From Papio anubis (lineage: Eukaryota; Chordata; Mammalia; Primates; Cercopithecidae): a stretch of DNA of 64,000 nt. A program made the translations under genes and the position numbers. How positions within the stretch are numbered: the first letter of the stretch is position 1; every line of letters starts with the position of its first letter. A model generated the notes under the pieces. The model saw only the letters and a program-made list of their open reading frames with translations, made no database searches and was not told the DNA's origin. Of this stretch, positions 33,520 to 45,107 are shown piece after piece. The stretch is from contig NC_044978.1 of the NCBI RefSeq assembly GCF_008728515.1, forward strand, positions 7,149,771 to 7,213,770. Direction: 5' to 3'.

Positions 33520-34956
33520 GAAATGCAAAAAGGAAATGTCATAAGAATTTAAAAAACTAACCTCTTGCCAGTTCCCACACAGGAAGGAATGTGATCTCAT
33601 AGTCATGAAGTTTGGCCTAGTCACCTTTTCCTAGCTAGTATGGCCACAGGATCATGCCAAGAAGAAACAAAACAAAACAATGCGTATCTGGGCTTATTTG
33701 TGGCTTCATTTTTTTTTTTTTTTTTAAGACTAAAAGCTACTGCTGGCAGCTCCCAAGCTGCTACGTGTGACTCAGCTCCAGCTCCTCCCTGGTTTACAGC
33801 CTTGGGCTGTGGTCTTCGGGGAGCAGAGTGGAAATGGACTTTCAGACAGGAAAACCGGGAAAGAAAATAATACCTGCTGTGAGATAAAAATATCTTTGTG
33901 TGAGTGTATGTCTGCATCTGTATGTGTGCACTCGGTTCATGTGGGAGGAAATAAAAGGTGAGTGTGAGATGAGAGGAAAGGAGGAGAGTGGGCTGGCACT
34001 CGCTTTCAGCAGGTGTGCACAGTGGGAAAGGTGTCACTGCAGTGACTCCAACTGCTCTGTCCCACCTACTTCCTTCACCCTGCTCTCCTTCCCCTCCTTC
34101 CCTGCATCTCCATGTGGCCTGGCTACACACGTCCCCAGGAAACAAATACCCTAATCTGGAAGGGAGATAGTAGCTGAGGGCGGACAGCTGTGCTGCTTCA
34201 GAGTAACAGCAGTTTGAGTAAAGTCGTCATCAAAAGACAAATGGAGGCACGGAGGGATGGAGAAAGGAAGATGGAGGGACACAAGAAGGAAGGACAAAGT
34301 GGGACGGGCAGAAACTGGGTGGAGGTGGAGGGAGACAGAGAATAACAGTTTTAATTTCACAAAACTGTGAGAGAATCTGGGAAGCACCGTTACACAAAAC
34401 AGCTCCTGGGTATTCATTCATCAGCGTGGGGCTTCCTCACTCCTGAATAATAATGATAGCAAGTGGAATAAATGAAAACGCTCTGGTCTTAGCCCTCCAA
34501 GAGTACACAATATGACACACAAATTGTTTTATATAGCAAGGGCGTTGTCAGGTAATCTAGGTTACCACATTGCCTAAAATAGAAAGTACACTGGACTGTC
34601 AGAGAAAAAAAGAGAATGTGAAGACTTAGATTCAGTCTTTGAGTAATTTCTTCTAATGCTCAAAGAATGACCCTCAAGATATTAAACCAAATTCTGTCAG
34701 TTCCTTTTCAATTGTTTAACTTGACGAATATTTAAAAGGAGCCAAACATATTTATGGATGATCTGCAAAGGATGGGATTAAAGTCTTCATTTCTGTATCC
34801 TAAAATTCATTTTCACATCACTTCCTGGCTATATCTTTACTTTCTCTTGTCTCAAACAAAACTTAAAGTCTTCTTCAAAATTGACCTCTTTCTTAAAAAC
34901 AAGTCATCAAAACAAATTGTATAAAACTTTTTTTTGTATATTTTACTATCATATGA
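33520..34956. other. Unassigned intronic sequence with purine-rich tract
   Basis: Poly-T at 33710-33725. A moderately GC-richer stretch runs from 33727 to 34150. A polypurine tract at about 34238-34340 (GGA/GAAG words) explains the Pro/Ser/His-rich frames seen on the opposite strand. No family or exon recognised. Confidence 0.45.
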
Positions 34957-34959
34957 TTT

Positions 34960-35250
34960 TTTTTTTTTGGCAGAGTCTTGCTCTGTGGCCCAGGCTGGAG
35001 TGCAGTGGCGCAATCTCAGCTCACTGCAACCGCTGCCTCCCAGGTTCAAGTGATTCTCCTGCCCTCAGCCTCCCAAGTAGTTGAGATTACAGGTGTGCGC
35101 CATCACACCCGGCTAATTTTTAATATTTTTAGTAGAGACAGGGTTTCACCATGTTGTCCTGGTTGATCTTGAACTCCTCACCTCAGGTGATCCACCTGCC
35201 TCAGCCTCCCAAAGCACTGGGATTATAGGTGTGAGCCACCACGCCCGGCT
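34960..35250 (-). mobile_element. AluS-like element
   Basis: Poly-T, then 'gcagagtcttgctctgtggc' to 'gagccaccacgcccggct'. Approximate target copies 'atcatatgatttt' and 'atcatgtgaatttt' flank it. Confidence 0.9.
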
Positions 35251-36535
35251 CCATCATGTGAATTTTAACCACAGTGGCCAGAGCCTCGAGTGGATCTTCC
35301 AAGTGTACAAGGACAAAACAAGAGGTAGTTTCTGATTTCGAAAATACCAACCTAACTCTTGGTGTACCTTAATGTCTTATTTCATTATCAACTCTGTGGC
35401 TTTCCAGAAATTGCTTCTTCTTGATTTTCTAAATTTAGGTAACTTTGGGTAACACTTCCCTGATCTGGTTACATTTCAGGAGCTACTAGAAAGGTGGTAT
35501 TACAATCCAGTCCTTTAAAAAATAAATTTGTTGCAGATGTTAAAAAAAAAAAAAAAGGTAGTATTATAAATTCAACATTTTTATGACACTGAAAACAGTA
35601 AATTACCATTAAAATGCCTCTTTTGTCTAGAAAATCTCACACACAGTGCAGACATTTAGTAGTCATTATTTCCCTCTGAAGGAAAAAAATTAGGTAGCAA
35701 TAATTTTTCTTATAAATGGAGAAAATCTGAGTTAAGGAAATAGGTGCTTATGGTCACATCACAAAGTCTGCGAAGCTCATCGGAAAACAAAAACAGATAT
35801 TCAGGGGTTTTCTTTTCCTTTCCTTTTCCACTCCAGCCCCTCAAATATTATATTAATAATATAACCACCTAAAATGGTATAATAAAAATTGGAAAAGAAA
35901 GACCTCATTTTACTCAGAAAATCACTTTCACATAAACCAGTTCCTGTAGTTCATTATTTTTTCTAGAATTCTCACACAAGCCCAGTGTTTGAAAGTGAGT
36001 TTTCCATTTAAATGCCTCCGTAAGCCCTTGGTTAAAATACAGTACTGTGTAAAAATTTTCACCACCGCAAATATCTGTCAGATAGTTGCCTGTAAATCAA
36101 ATGAAATTTCAAAATGTGTTTTGAAAATCGTTAAGATGCGATATAAGTAAACACTATTGTTCCTAAGACCTTCATCATCAATTGATTGTAAAACTATTTA
36201 TAAAAAGACACTGAGTATGAAATACCTTGATGATAAATAAGAGAGTATAAAAGAAAGACAAACTGCCTAGAAGGCATTACTTAAATGAACACAGATGAAC
36301 TGATTCACTGTACTTACTGGGTTAGTGAGAATTTGGTTTAGCATCTTTAGGGTCATTCTTTGAGGATTAGAAGAAATAATCAAAGTGTGAATCTAAATCT
36401 TCACGTTCTCTCTCTCTTTTTTAGATTCTATTGTACTTTCTATTTCAGACAATGTGGCAACCTAGATTACCTATCTCCAACTTCCTTGCTATATAAAACA
36501 CCCAGAATTGTTGGGTTAAATATAATACCTTTTGG
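35251..36535. other. Unique AT-rich intronic sequence
   Basis: A14 run at about 35541-35555. Nothing else recognised. Confidence 0.5.
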
Positions 36536-36537
36536 AC

Positions 36538-36665
36538 GAATTCATTTAGCATATCTCTTGAGTGTTTACTATATGACAGGCTCTGTTCTAGGCATTGAAG
36601 ATATATCCATGAACAAAAAGCCAACAATCTCAGCCTGACTGTGGAACTTACACTTCGGGTCAATT
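36538..36665 (-). repeat. L2 3'-end fragment
   Basis: 'gacaggctctgttctaggca', 'atatccatgaacaaaaagcc' and 'actgtggaacttacacttc' are reverse-complement L2 3' terminus. Confidence 0.7.
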
Positions 36666-36785
36666 AACTGAATTGGAAAGAAAGAATAAGCCAAAAGCAG
36701 AGGGAAGAGAAAAAATGTAAAGCGCAGGTAAGCTGGCACTGTAGCTTTCCTGAGGAGGTCTGCCAGTTTCTGTAATCTTTTTCTT

Positions 36786-37073
36786 TTCTTCTTTTTTTTT
36801 GAGATGGAGCCTTGCTCTGTCACAGGCTGGAGTGTAGTGGCCCGATCTCAGCTCACTGCAGCCTCCACCTCCCAGGTTCAAGCGATTCTCCTGCCTCAGT
36901 CTCCTGTGTAGCTGGGAATACAATTGTGTGCCATCACACCCAGCTAAGTTTTGTATTTTTAGAGATGGGGTTTCACCATGTTGGCCAGGATGGTCTTGAT
37001 CTCTTCATCTTGTGATCCACTCACCTTGGCCTCCCAGAGTTGGGATTACAGGCGTGAGCCATCGCGCCCGGCC
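36786..37073 (-). mobile_element. Alu element
   Basis: 'gagatggagccttgctctgt' to 'gtgagccatcgcgcccggcc'. Confidence 0.9.
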
Positions 37074-37083
37074 CACCTTTTTC

Positions 37084-37289
37084 TTTTTTTTTTTTTTTTT
37101 TTTTTTGGAGACGGGGTCTTGCTCTATCTCTGGGCACGTGCTACCAAACCTGGATAATTTCTGTATTGTTTGTAGACACAGGTTTTCACTACGTTGCCCA
37201 GGCTGGTTTAGAATTCCTGGGCTCAAGTTTTCCCCCATCTCAGCCTCCGAAAGTGCTGGGATTACAGGCGTGAACCAACATGCCCAGCC
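37084..37289 (-). mobile_element. Internally deleted Alu element
   Basis: Poly-T, then 'ggagacggggtcttgctcta', jumping directly to 'gggcacgtgctaccaaacct' and on to 'tgaaccaacatgcccagc'. About 90 bases of the usual Alu body are missing. Confidence 0.85.
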
Positions 37290-37644
37290 CTCTGTAACCT
37301 TTTTAATGAACAAGGAGAAGACCAGATAAATCTCAACTGTTACTGAGACTCCTAGATAATGCCTGGACCCTTGAAGTGTTATGCCCTTATTCAAAGAGGC
37401 AATTTAAAAACTTTTCTCACTGCAAAGGGAACAATAAGAAATCTTGCTATGTTGTTTTAAACAACTTGTTTTTTCCTGATAGAGAGGAAAATTTTACCCA
37501 CTAGCCTGGGCCTCCCTAGTATTGGAATAATAGATTGAAACTAAAAGTATCATTATGGTTCTGGAACCCCAAGCCTAGAAATTAATATTAAAAGTGGTCT
37601 TGGGTCAGCGATGTTTCTGCCTGAGGTACCCGGCAGAAGCAAAT
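37290..37644. other. Unique intronic sequence
   Basis: Nothing recognised. Confidence 0.5.
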
Positions 37645-37651
37645 CAAACAT

Positions 37652-37955
37652 TTTTTGTTTTTGTTTTTATTGAGACAGTCTCGCTCGGTTGCCAGGCTGG
37701 CGTGCAGTGGCGCGATCTCGGCTCAGTGCAACCTCCCTCCGCCTCCCAGGTTCAAGCAATTCTCTTGCCTCAGTCTCTCCAGTAGCTGTGATTACAGGCG
37801 TGCACCAGCATGCCCGGCTAATTTCTTTGTATTTTTAGTAGAGATGGGGTTTCACCATGTTGGCCAGGCTGGTCTCAAATTCCTGACCTCAAGTGATCTG
37901 CCCACTTCGGCCTCCCAAAGTGTTGGGATTACAGGCGTGAGCCACCACTCCTGGC
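37652..37955 (-). mobile_element. AluS-like element
   Basis: 'tgagacagtctcgctcggtt' to 'gtgagccaccactcctggc'. It is flanked by related 'caaacatttttt' and 'caaaccattttta'. Confidence 0.9.
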
Positions 37956-37966
37956 TGCAAACCATT

Positions 37967-38040
37967 TTTAAAAGAATATACTCTCAAACTAAGTCACAAA
38001 GGATTTAAAAGAATATATTCTCAAACTAAGTCACAAAGGA
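37967..38040 (+). repeat. 37-bp tandem duplication, two copies
   Basis: A unit starting 'tttaaaagaatata' and ending 'aagtcacaaagga' occurs at 37967-38003 and again at 38004-38040, with one mismatch. It lies immediately beside an Alu. Confidence 0.9.
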
Positions 38041-39050
38041 TTTCTACAGCCAAACCTTGCTTTCAAAGAGTTCACAGGTCTAAAACTACAAAATTTAAGA
38101 GGAAACAATCTACCTTCAACTACAGTCTACAGACAAAACAAAAAGCAGCAATTTATCTTCCCCAAACTTGAGGTAAGTATAATTGTCAGATAAAACTGTA
38201 AGTATGTTCGGAATGATTAAGGACCAAAAAAAAAAAAAAAAATTAAAAACCTAAGAATTAGACTCTATGAAAAAATAAAGAGGCCATTTTGACAAAAGTA
38301 GAAAGTCTATAAACAGGAAAAATGCAGCCATTGAAATTAAAATCTCATTGGATTGTTTAAACGATATAGTAGACACAATTATAGAGGGTACCATTAAATT
38401 GGAAAACAGATCTAAGAAAATCATTCGGACAGTACCAGAAAGATAAAGAGTGCTTACATATAAAAGAGTACTTCAAAGAAAAAAAGACAATAAAAAAGCT
38501 CAATATATATCTAGTAGGAGTTCTAGAAGGCAAGAATATAGCTTTCTTTAGAGGTCCTGAAACAACTTTCTCCAAAGTTCCTAATACCATGCTTATGACT
38601 GTGAAATTAAACAGCATATATATTTATTCATGTCTTTCTCATTTAGTATGAATGGTCTCTGCTATTCTCTTCTTGTTACTGGATAGCAGAATTTCTGGTT
38701 ATCTTCTATTTAAAAAGCAACTTCTCTTGAGTGGCAGTAACTTCTCTTCAAAGATATCGTTCTGGCTTCAATGGTTGCTGCTCCAAAGTGTGCAGTTAAT
38801 CTAAATGTCAAGCACTCTGAACTATTTCAGTGGGTGAAAACAAGTGTACATGGCTATCTTTTGGTAGTTAAAGTAGTTTATCTTGTCAACCATAATGCTT
38901 CAGACACATTTTTGCTATGAAATTCTTAGTTTTGCATAATCATTTCTAACAGAAACATACATAAAACATATCTTTTATACATGCATAAAAAACTGGATAA
39001 AAATACCTTTAAAATGTCTCAATGTATGTTTCAGGATATTCTACCCATTT
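38041..39050. other. Unique AT-rich intronic sequence
   Basis: Poly-A at about 38227-38242. Nothing else recognised. Confidence 0.5.
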
Positions 39051-39065
39051 AAAAATATTTTACCT

Positions 39066-39377
39066 GGCCGGGCGCGGTGGCTCAAGCCTGTAATCCCAGC
39101 ACTTTGGGAGGCTGAGACGGGCGGATCACGAGGTCAGGAGATCGAGACCATCCTGGTTAATAAGGTGAAACCCCATCTCTACTAAAAAGTACAAAAAACT
39201 AGCCGGGTGAGGTGGCGGGCGCCTGTAGTCCCAGCTACTTGGGAGGCTGAGGCAGGAGAATGGCGTGAACCCGGGAGGCGGAGCTTGCAGTGAGCTGAGA
39301 TCTGGCCACTGCACTCCAGCCTGGGCGACAGAGCGAGACTCTGTCTCAAAAAATAAAAACAAACAACAACAACAACA
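39066..39377 (+). mobile_element. Young Alu of Old World monkey type (AluYR-like)
   Basis: Nearly consensus-like full-length Alu. Marker stretches are 'ggtggctcaagcctgtaatc', 'aaaaaactagccgggtgagg' and 'gctgagatctggccactgca', which I recall as AluYR features of cercopithecoid monkeys. A perfect 15-bp duplication, AAAAATATTTTACCT, flanks it at 39051-39065 and 39378-39392. The tail carries CAA repeats. Confidence 0.85.
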
Positions 39378-39392
39378 AAAAATATTTTACCT

Positions 39393-40288
39393 GAGAGAGT
39401 AAGCAAAAAAAGAAGAAGCTGTCCCAATCTTGACAATAAAGAATTGACATAAATCAATCAACACTTTTCTCTCCCCTTATTACCTTATTATGAGGATTTG
39501 ATTTTAGTGAAATTAAATTTTATTGACTTTAAATAGAGTATATGATATGATATAAATAAAACATATTTGTAATATAGATAAAGACAGGGTGGAAGGCAAA
39601 TAAGGCTATATTATTGTGACAGGTGGCTTATAAAGAGTAAGGAAAGCAAATCACATAGTTCAAACAATGCAGAATTTGCTATGCTTTTCAGATAACATAT
39701 CACAAATAAAATGTCTGGCATAGAAGAGTACCACAAAAGGAAACAGGAGACACAGGATTGAGCACTTACTCTAACTAAACCTAACTATATATATCAATTA
39801 ACTTCTGAGGGGAGAGCAGGATCAGAGTCATGCAACGAAGTCTGAAGTTTTTCAATTTTAAAATTCCCTTTATTTTAGGTAATACATAATAAAATCTTAA
39901 AATGTATTATCTTACGTTATGGGTATTTAAAATTTAAAGTAATTAAAAACCATATCATACCATCTTAAGTTATATATATAAAACATTTAAGGGATTGATA
40001 GTACAAAAATTGTACTTCAAATATTATGAAAACTTCACTGTATTAACTCATGTCATAAAATATCCTATTATCTTATATTAAAGACATTAAAAATAATACC
40101 TTTATTTAAAAAATAAACTCATCCATATTATCTTGTATTATAACTATTAACACCTTAAGGTACACATAGTGAAAATCACTTGATATCCAATTTAAATTTA
40201 TTTCAGATTTCAATGTAAAAAAGTTTTAAACAAATTGTAAAAATAACTATGTAAAAGGCTAGGATGCATCTTTCAAGCTTAAAAGAAA
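39393..40288. other. Unique AT-rich intronic sequence
   Basis: Nothing recognised. Confidence 0.5.
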
Positions 40289-40292
40289 ACCA

Positions 40293-40416
40293 GGCCAGGT
40301 GTAGTGGCCCATGTCTGTAATCCCAGAACTTTGGGAGACCGAAGTGGGCAGATCACTTGCGACCACGATTTCAAGACCAGCCTGGGCAACATGACAAAAT
40401 CTATCTCTATAAAAAA
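40293..40416 (+). mobile_element. Alu, left part, split by two inserted Alus
   Basis: 'ggccaggtgtagtggcccat' to 'gacaaaatctatctctat'. The right half resumes at about 40992. Confidence 0.85.
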
Positions 40417-40705
40417 AATTTTTTTGAGGCAAAGTCTCACTCTGTTGCCAGGCTGGAGTACAGTGGCGTGATCTCAGCTCACTGCAACCTCCGTCTCCTG
40501 GGTTCAAGTGATTCTCTTTGCCTCAGCCTCCTCAGTAGCTGGGACTACAGGCGCATGCCACCATACCAGCCAATTTTTTGTATTTTTAGTAGAGACCATG
40601 TTTCACCATGTTGGCCAGGATGGTCTTGATCTCTTGACCTTGTGATCTGCCTGCCTCGGCCTCCCCAAGTGCTGGGATTACAGGCATGAGCCACTGGGCT
40701 AGGTC
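40417..40705 (-). mobile_element. Alu nested in older Alu (first of two)
   Basis: 'tgaggcaaagtctcactctg' to 'catgagccactgggctaggt'. Confidence 0.9.
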
Positions 40706-40991
40706 TTTTTTTTTTGAGACAGAGTTTCACTCTTGTTGCCCAGGCTGGACTGCAATGGCACAATCTAAGCTCACTGCAAGCTCTGCCTCCCGGGTTCAAG
40801 TGATTCTCCTGCCTCAGCCTCCCAAGTAGCTGGGATTACAGGTGTCTGCCATCACGTCCAGCTAATTTTTTTGTATTTTTAGTAGAGACAGGGTTTCACC
40901 ATGTTGGTCTTGAACTCCTGACCTCAGGTGATCCGCCTGCCTCAGCCTCCCAAAGTGCTGGGATTACAGGTGTGAGCCACTGCACCTGGCC
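40706..40991 (-). mobile_element. Alu nested in older Alu (second of two)
   Basis: 'gagacagagtttcactcttg' to 'gtgagccactgcacctggcc', head-to-tail with the preceding one. The stretch around 'caccatgttggtcttgaact' lacks about 14 bases of the usual sequence. Confidence 0.9.
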
Positions 40992-41166
40992 ATCTACAAA
41001 AAATTTGAAAATTAATGGGGCCATGGTGGTATGTGCCTGTAGTTCCAGCTATTAATACTTGGGAGGCTGAGATGGGAGGATCACTTGAGCCCAGGAGGTT
41101 GAGGCTACAGTGAGCCGTGATCATGCCACTGAGATTCAGCCTGGGCAACACAGTGAGACTCTGTCT

Positions 41167-41198
<32 letters not shown>
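40992..41198 (+). mobile_element. Alu, right part, with long poly-A
   Basis: 'ggggccatggtggtatgtgc' to 'acagtgagactctgtctc', then about 31 A. It completes the element begun at 40293. Confidence 0.85.
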
Positions 41199-41199
<1 letters not shown>

Positions 41200-42010
41200 A
41201 AATCTGTTTTGATCTGTTTCATAAAGGTTATGAAGACAATTATAATACATTTTAAAAATGATTTTTAGCAAAAAGATTCAGTCTGCTTTGAGCTTTTTTT
41301 CTGATTCTTCTTTCTTAAATATTTTAGCAACTATAGGAAAAACAAATAATTGAAGAGCACAGATAAAGTTCCCAATGACCCTACTGATCTTGCTTCTCAA
41401 AAATATATTAATTTTGCAGTTATTTTTTTCTAGCATTTTATTTGATATCTTGTTATCTGTAGTTTGAGTCCCTACTGTCTTTTAATGTTCTACATCAAAG
41501 CCAAATCAAATATTCATTTAAGTGTCCTTCCAATCATATTATGACCTCTAGGCAGAGATATGTATTATCATGAACATGAAATATGTAGATGCAATGGACT
41601 TCAATGGAACCCACTGTATCCTTTCTATTCTTGGCATGTGCAATGAGAGTGATCTATTAAGTGGAAATCATGTAATGATCACTCTTGATTAAAAGGAAAA
41701 TACAGTCATAGATGAAGCTAACAGAGACATGTGTATTTGCTGAATTCCCTTCTGTCATTAACAATTTGGGGGTATATATTTTGTGTGTATACACTAAAAG
41801 CCTCTTCCCAATATATGTTTTTAAGCTGCTCTGACTGAGCACCTATGAAAGGCAGGATGGTACACTGAAAATAATACTGAATATGGGAGATATGAGAGCC
41901 AACATCAAAGTAAGATCATGTATATGACAATGCTCTGTGAACGGCAAGTACTATATAAATGTAAGGTCCTATTATTGTTTGGGAAATTAATAATCTGTAT
42001 TTTCTAAGGC
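41199..42010. other. Unique intronic sequence
   Basis: Nothing recognised. Confidence 0.5.
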
Positions 42011-42026
42011 TTTGTTGTGCCTTTAA

Positions 42027-42311
42027 GAGAGAGGGTCTTGCTCTGTTGCCCAGGCTGGAGTGCAGTACTGTGATCATAGCTCACTGCAACCTCGAACTCT
42101 TGGGCTCAAGGAATCCTCCTACCTCACCATCCTGAGTAGCTAGTACTACAGGCATGCACTATCATCCTCACCTAATTTGTTAAAATGTTTTGTAGAGATG
42201 GGGATTTTGCTATATTGACCAACCTGGTCTCAAATTTGTGGTCTCAAGTGATCCTCCCCCCTTGGCCTCCCAAAGTACTGAGATTACAGGTGTGAGCCAC
42301 TGTGCCCAGCC
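42027..42311 (-). mobile_element. AluJ-like element with target duplication
   Basis: 'agagggtcttgctctgttgc' to 'gagccactgtgcccagcc'. TGTTGTGCCTTTAA at about 42013 and TGTTGTGCCTTTTAA at 42312 flank it. Confidence 0.9.
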
Positions 42312-42579
42312 TGTTGTGCCTTTTAAAATCGTAGTAAACATGGTATGTTGAGATTGGAAGCCTGCATCTTTCTTCAGGATGCTCACTGCCACTAGGAACC
42401 TTCCCCTTGACATAAAGGTTCAAAAAGAAGCAGTGACTAAGATAGTCTTTCATGGATCGTATGAGCTTTTATTTCATGAGTCTACAAACAGTTTACTGCA
42501 GTTTGTTAAAATTTTCCATAGAAGAGATGAATAAGCACTGGATATATCATGAAGAGAATACAGATGTGACGTATTGAGT

Positions 42580-43190
42580 CTGCTCAGGCTTCCATAACAA
42601 AATGCCATAGACTGGGTGGCTGAAATAATAGACATAGATTTTCTCACAGTTCTAGAGACCAGAAGTCAGAGATCAAGGTCTGGCAGCGTCGGTTGGTTTC
42701 TGGTGACAGTTCTCTTCCTTGCTTGCAGATGGCTGTTTTCTTGCTGAGGCAAGGCAGACAGCAGGGGAGCAATGCGGGAGAGCAAGCCCTCTGGTGTCTC
42801 TTATTATTTTTTTTTTTTTAATTTTTTTGAGATGGAGTCTGGCTCTGTTGCCAAGGCTGCAATGCAGTGGCGCGATCTCAGCTCACTGCAAGCTCCGCCT
42901 CCTGGGTTCATGCCATTCTCCTGTCTCAACCTCCCGAGTAGCTGGGATTACAGGTGCCCGCCACCACGCCTGGCTAATTTTTTTGTATTTTTAGTAGAGA
43001 CAGCGTTTCACTGTGTTAGCCAGGATGGTGTCTCTTCTTATAAGGATGCTAATCCTACAGGATCAGGGCTACACCCTGATGACCTCATTTAATCTTAATT
43101 ACTTCCTTAGAGGCCCTAGCTCCAATAGTCACATGGGGGATTAGAGCTTCAACATGTGAATTTTGGGGGACACAAACATTTAGCCCATAA
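42580..43190 (-). mobile_element. Solo LTR, ERVL-MaLR-like (split by AluY)
   Basis: Conserved blocks: 'caggcttccataacaaaatg', 'tagactgggtggctgaaata', 'ctcacagttctagagaccag', then after the Alu 'cttcttataaggatgctaat', 'gacctcatttaatcttaatt' and a terminal 'acacaaacatttagcccata'. This order is familiar from MaLR-type LTRs read in reverse. The subfamily is uncertain. No internal viral genes are present. Confidence 0.6.
42803..43025 (-). mobile_element. 5'-truncated AluY inside the LTR
   Basis: Runs from 'gagatggagtctggctctgt' to 'cactgtgttagccaggat' and lacks the Alu 5' end. TGGTGTCTCTT occurs at both edges (42792-42802 and 43026-43036), so the truncation happened at insertion. Confidence 0.85.
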
Positions 43191-43239
43191 CATCTGGGCT
43201 CCTGCCGCAAGTGGCACAGTTCAAACTCCCTGTCCCAAA

Positions 43240-43400
43240 CTTAGTAACTATATCATCAGTTTCCTATTGTAAATACTCCAATTCCTCACCTGTAAAGTGG
43301 GGTAATAATCAATCTCACAAGGAAATGTGAGAATTAAAAGAGATAATGTACATTAAATTATTTTTTATAAACTGTGAAGTGTTATTTTAATGTAAGGGGT
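43240..43400 (+). repeat. MIR SINE
   Basis: 'cctcacctgtaaagtggggt' followed by 'gtgagaattaaaagagataa' matches MIR. Confidence 0.75.
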
Positions 43401-43559
43401 TAATTTCCAGGCTTTTCTCAATTATTCAAATAAAGTATGAAAAGTTTTTAACCATCTTTTTTAGGAAAAGAAGATGTTTATGTGTTAGTATACCCATAAG
43501 ATAATTTCTTTCTGTCGGGAGGTCTATTTTCACTTCTGAATTTATAAAGGCAAATATGT

Positions 43560-43844
43560 GGCTGAGCACGGTGGCTCATCCCTGCGCTTTGGGAGGCTGA
43601 GGTGGGTGGACTGCCTGAGGTCAGGAGATTGAGACCAGCCTGACCAACATGATGAAACCCTGTCTCTACTAAATATACAAAAAAATTAGCCAAGTGTGGT
43701 GGCAGGCGCCTGTAATCCCAAGTACTTGGGAGGCTGAGGCAGGAGAATCACTCGAATCGGGGAAGTGGAGGTTGTAGTGAGCTGAGATGGCACCACTGCA
43801 CTCCAGCCTGGACGACAGAGCAATAATCCAACAACAACAACAAA
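43560..43844 (+). mobile_element. Alu element with 11-bp target duplication
   Basis: 'ggctgagcacggtggctcat' (with a small deletion at 'ctgcgctttg') to 'ctggacgacagagcaataat'. AAAGGCAAATA flanks it at 43546-43556 and 43845-43855. Confidence 0.9.
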
Positions 43845-43855
43845 AAAGGCAAATA

Positions 43856-45107
43856 AACACCTAATTATGTTTCAAAAATATCTATTAATATTATTTGAGT
43901 GTTTGCTTAAGATAAATCACTGGCTTAAAAGATGAAAAAATATACATTATTACAGAAATAATTCCCAGTCTATGCAGAGTGTATTGACTAAAATTTGCTT
44001 CACCTCTGTGTACTGAACTCATACTTTTACATACTGATTTTGCAGTCTCTGCATTTAAAGCAACACACTAGAAAATGATGCTCCCACCAAAACATGCAGA
44101 AACGTAAAGATGAACAAAACAACTTTATGTTTTACGGCATTTACTTCAAAAATCTGATTAAGATAGATGTCTTTAGCTCCTAATTCTTCAATGTCACGTT
44201 GTCATAGTTCCCATCAGCAAGATGTTTTAAAGGCTTTCGATTAATATTGCATGCCAGAACTGAAATTACATCCTTTGTCGTTTAGTTCTTAATGGTGCAA
44301 GTGATATCTATCAAGTAGTGTTTTATGAAGCGTGTGTGATTTTTATTGCAGGCTGTTTTCACAAATCTTTTTCAGGTTTCAGAAAGGCAGCTTAGGGTTT
44401 AAAATAAATAAGCCCTTCTGTTGAAAATCTTGATGATTCTTAAAACCGAAGTAAAATTTGTATTAAAATTTATTTATCAATAAAAAAATCATCTATTTGG
44501 AATCTGTTGCATTCACATTTGCACAGTCTTGAATATATTTGCTTTAACCCATATTTTAGTAAAACACAGTATTATAATTTATGCAAAATAAGTGCCAAAG
44601 ACACATAGCTCACAAAGTTTTCATTAGCAAGCATGTACATTATCTGCCTAGTAAGGAAAATATATCTGTAGAAAGCATATGCTAACAATTAAATGATAAG
44701 TTGGTTTGTACTGCCAAAACGTATATTTTATTTTTAAAATATAATTACTAATTTACTTTTAAGAGGAATCTAGTGTTCTGACATTAATTTCAAAAACTTC
44801 AAAAATCAGACACTTCAAATACAAGTCATTTTCACATATTAAAGATCCAGAATTAAAAAATAGAATCTTACTTATATATAAAATTAGGGAGATAAAAGTG
44901 AAAAGAAGACAATCCTATATTTGATATTTTTACTCTGAACATAAACTAACATATCTAGGTCCTGGCTTTATCACTAACATATTTTACTCTTCTAGTCTTG
45001 GTTCCTTTCATCTGTAGTATTAGGGGAGTAGATGATGATTTCTAATGTCTTTCTTTCCAGGTTTTTAAAAAATTCCCCAAATCTCTATATATAATGTTTT
45101 ACAAAAA
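43856..45107. other. Unique AT-rich intronic sequence
   Basis: A weak MIR-like stretch may lie at 44955-45060 ('ggtcctggctttatcactaa'). Otherwise nothing recognised. Confidence 0.45.

Noticed and set aside
33621..34145. 174-codon frame on the - strand
   Set aside because: Begins in a C/T-rich tract and ends through a poly-Lys run from the T-tract at 33710. No family resemblance.
37967..38040. CRISPR-like direct repeat
   Set aside because: Only two abutting copies, no spacers, and a primate nuclear context.
42580..43190. Intact endogenous retrovirus
   Set aside because: Only an LTR-like sequence is present. There is no internal region and no paired LTR.
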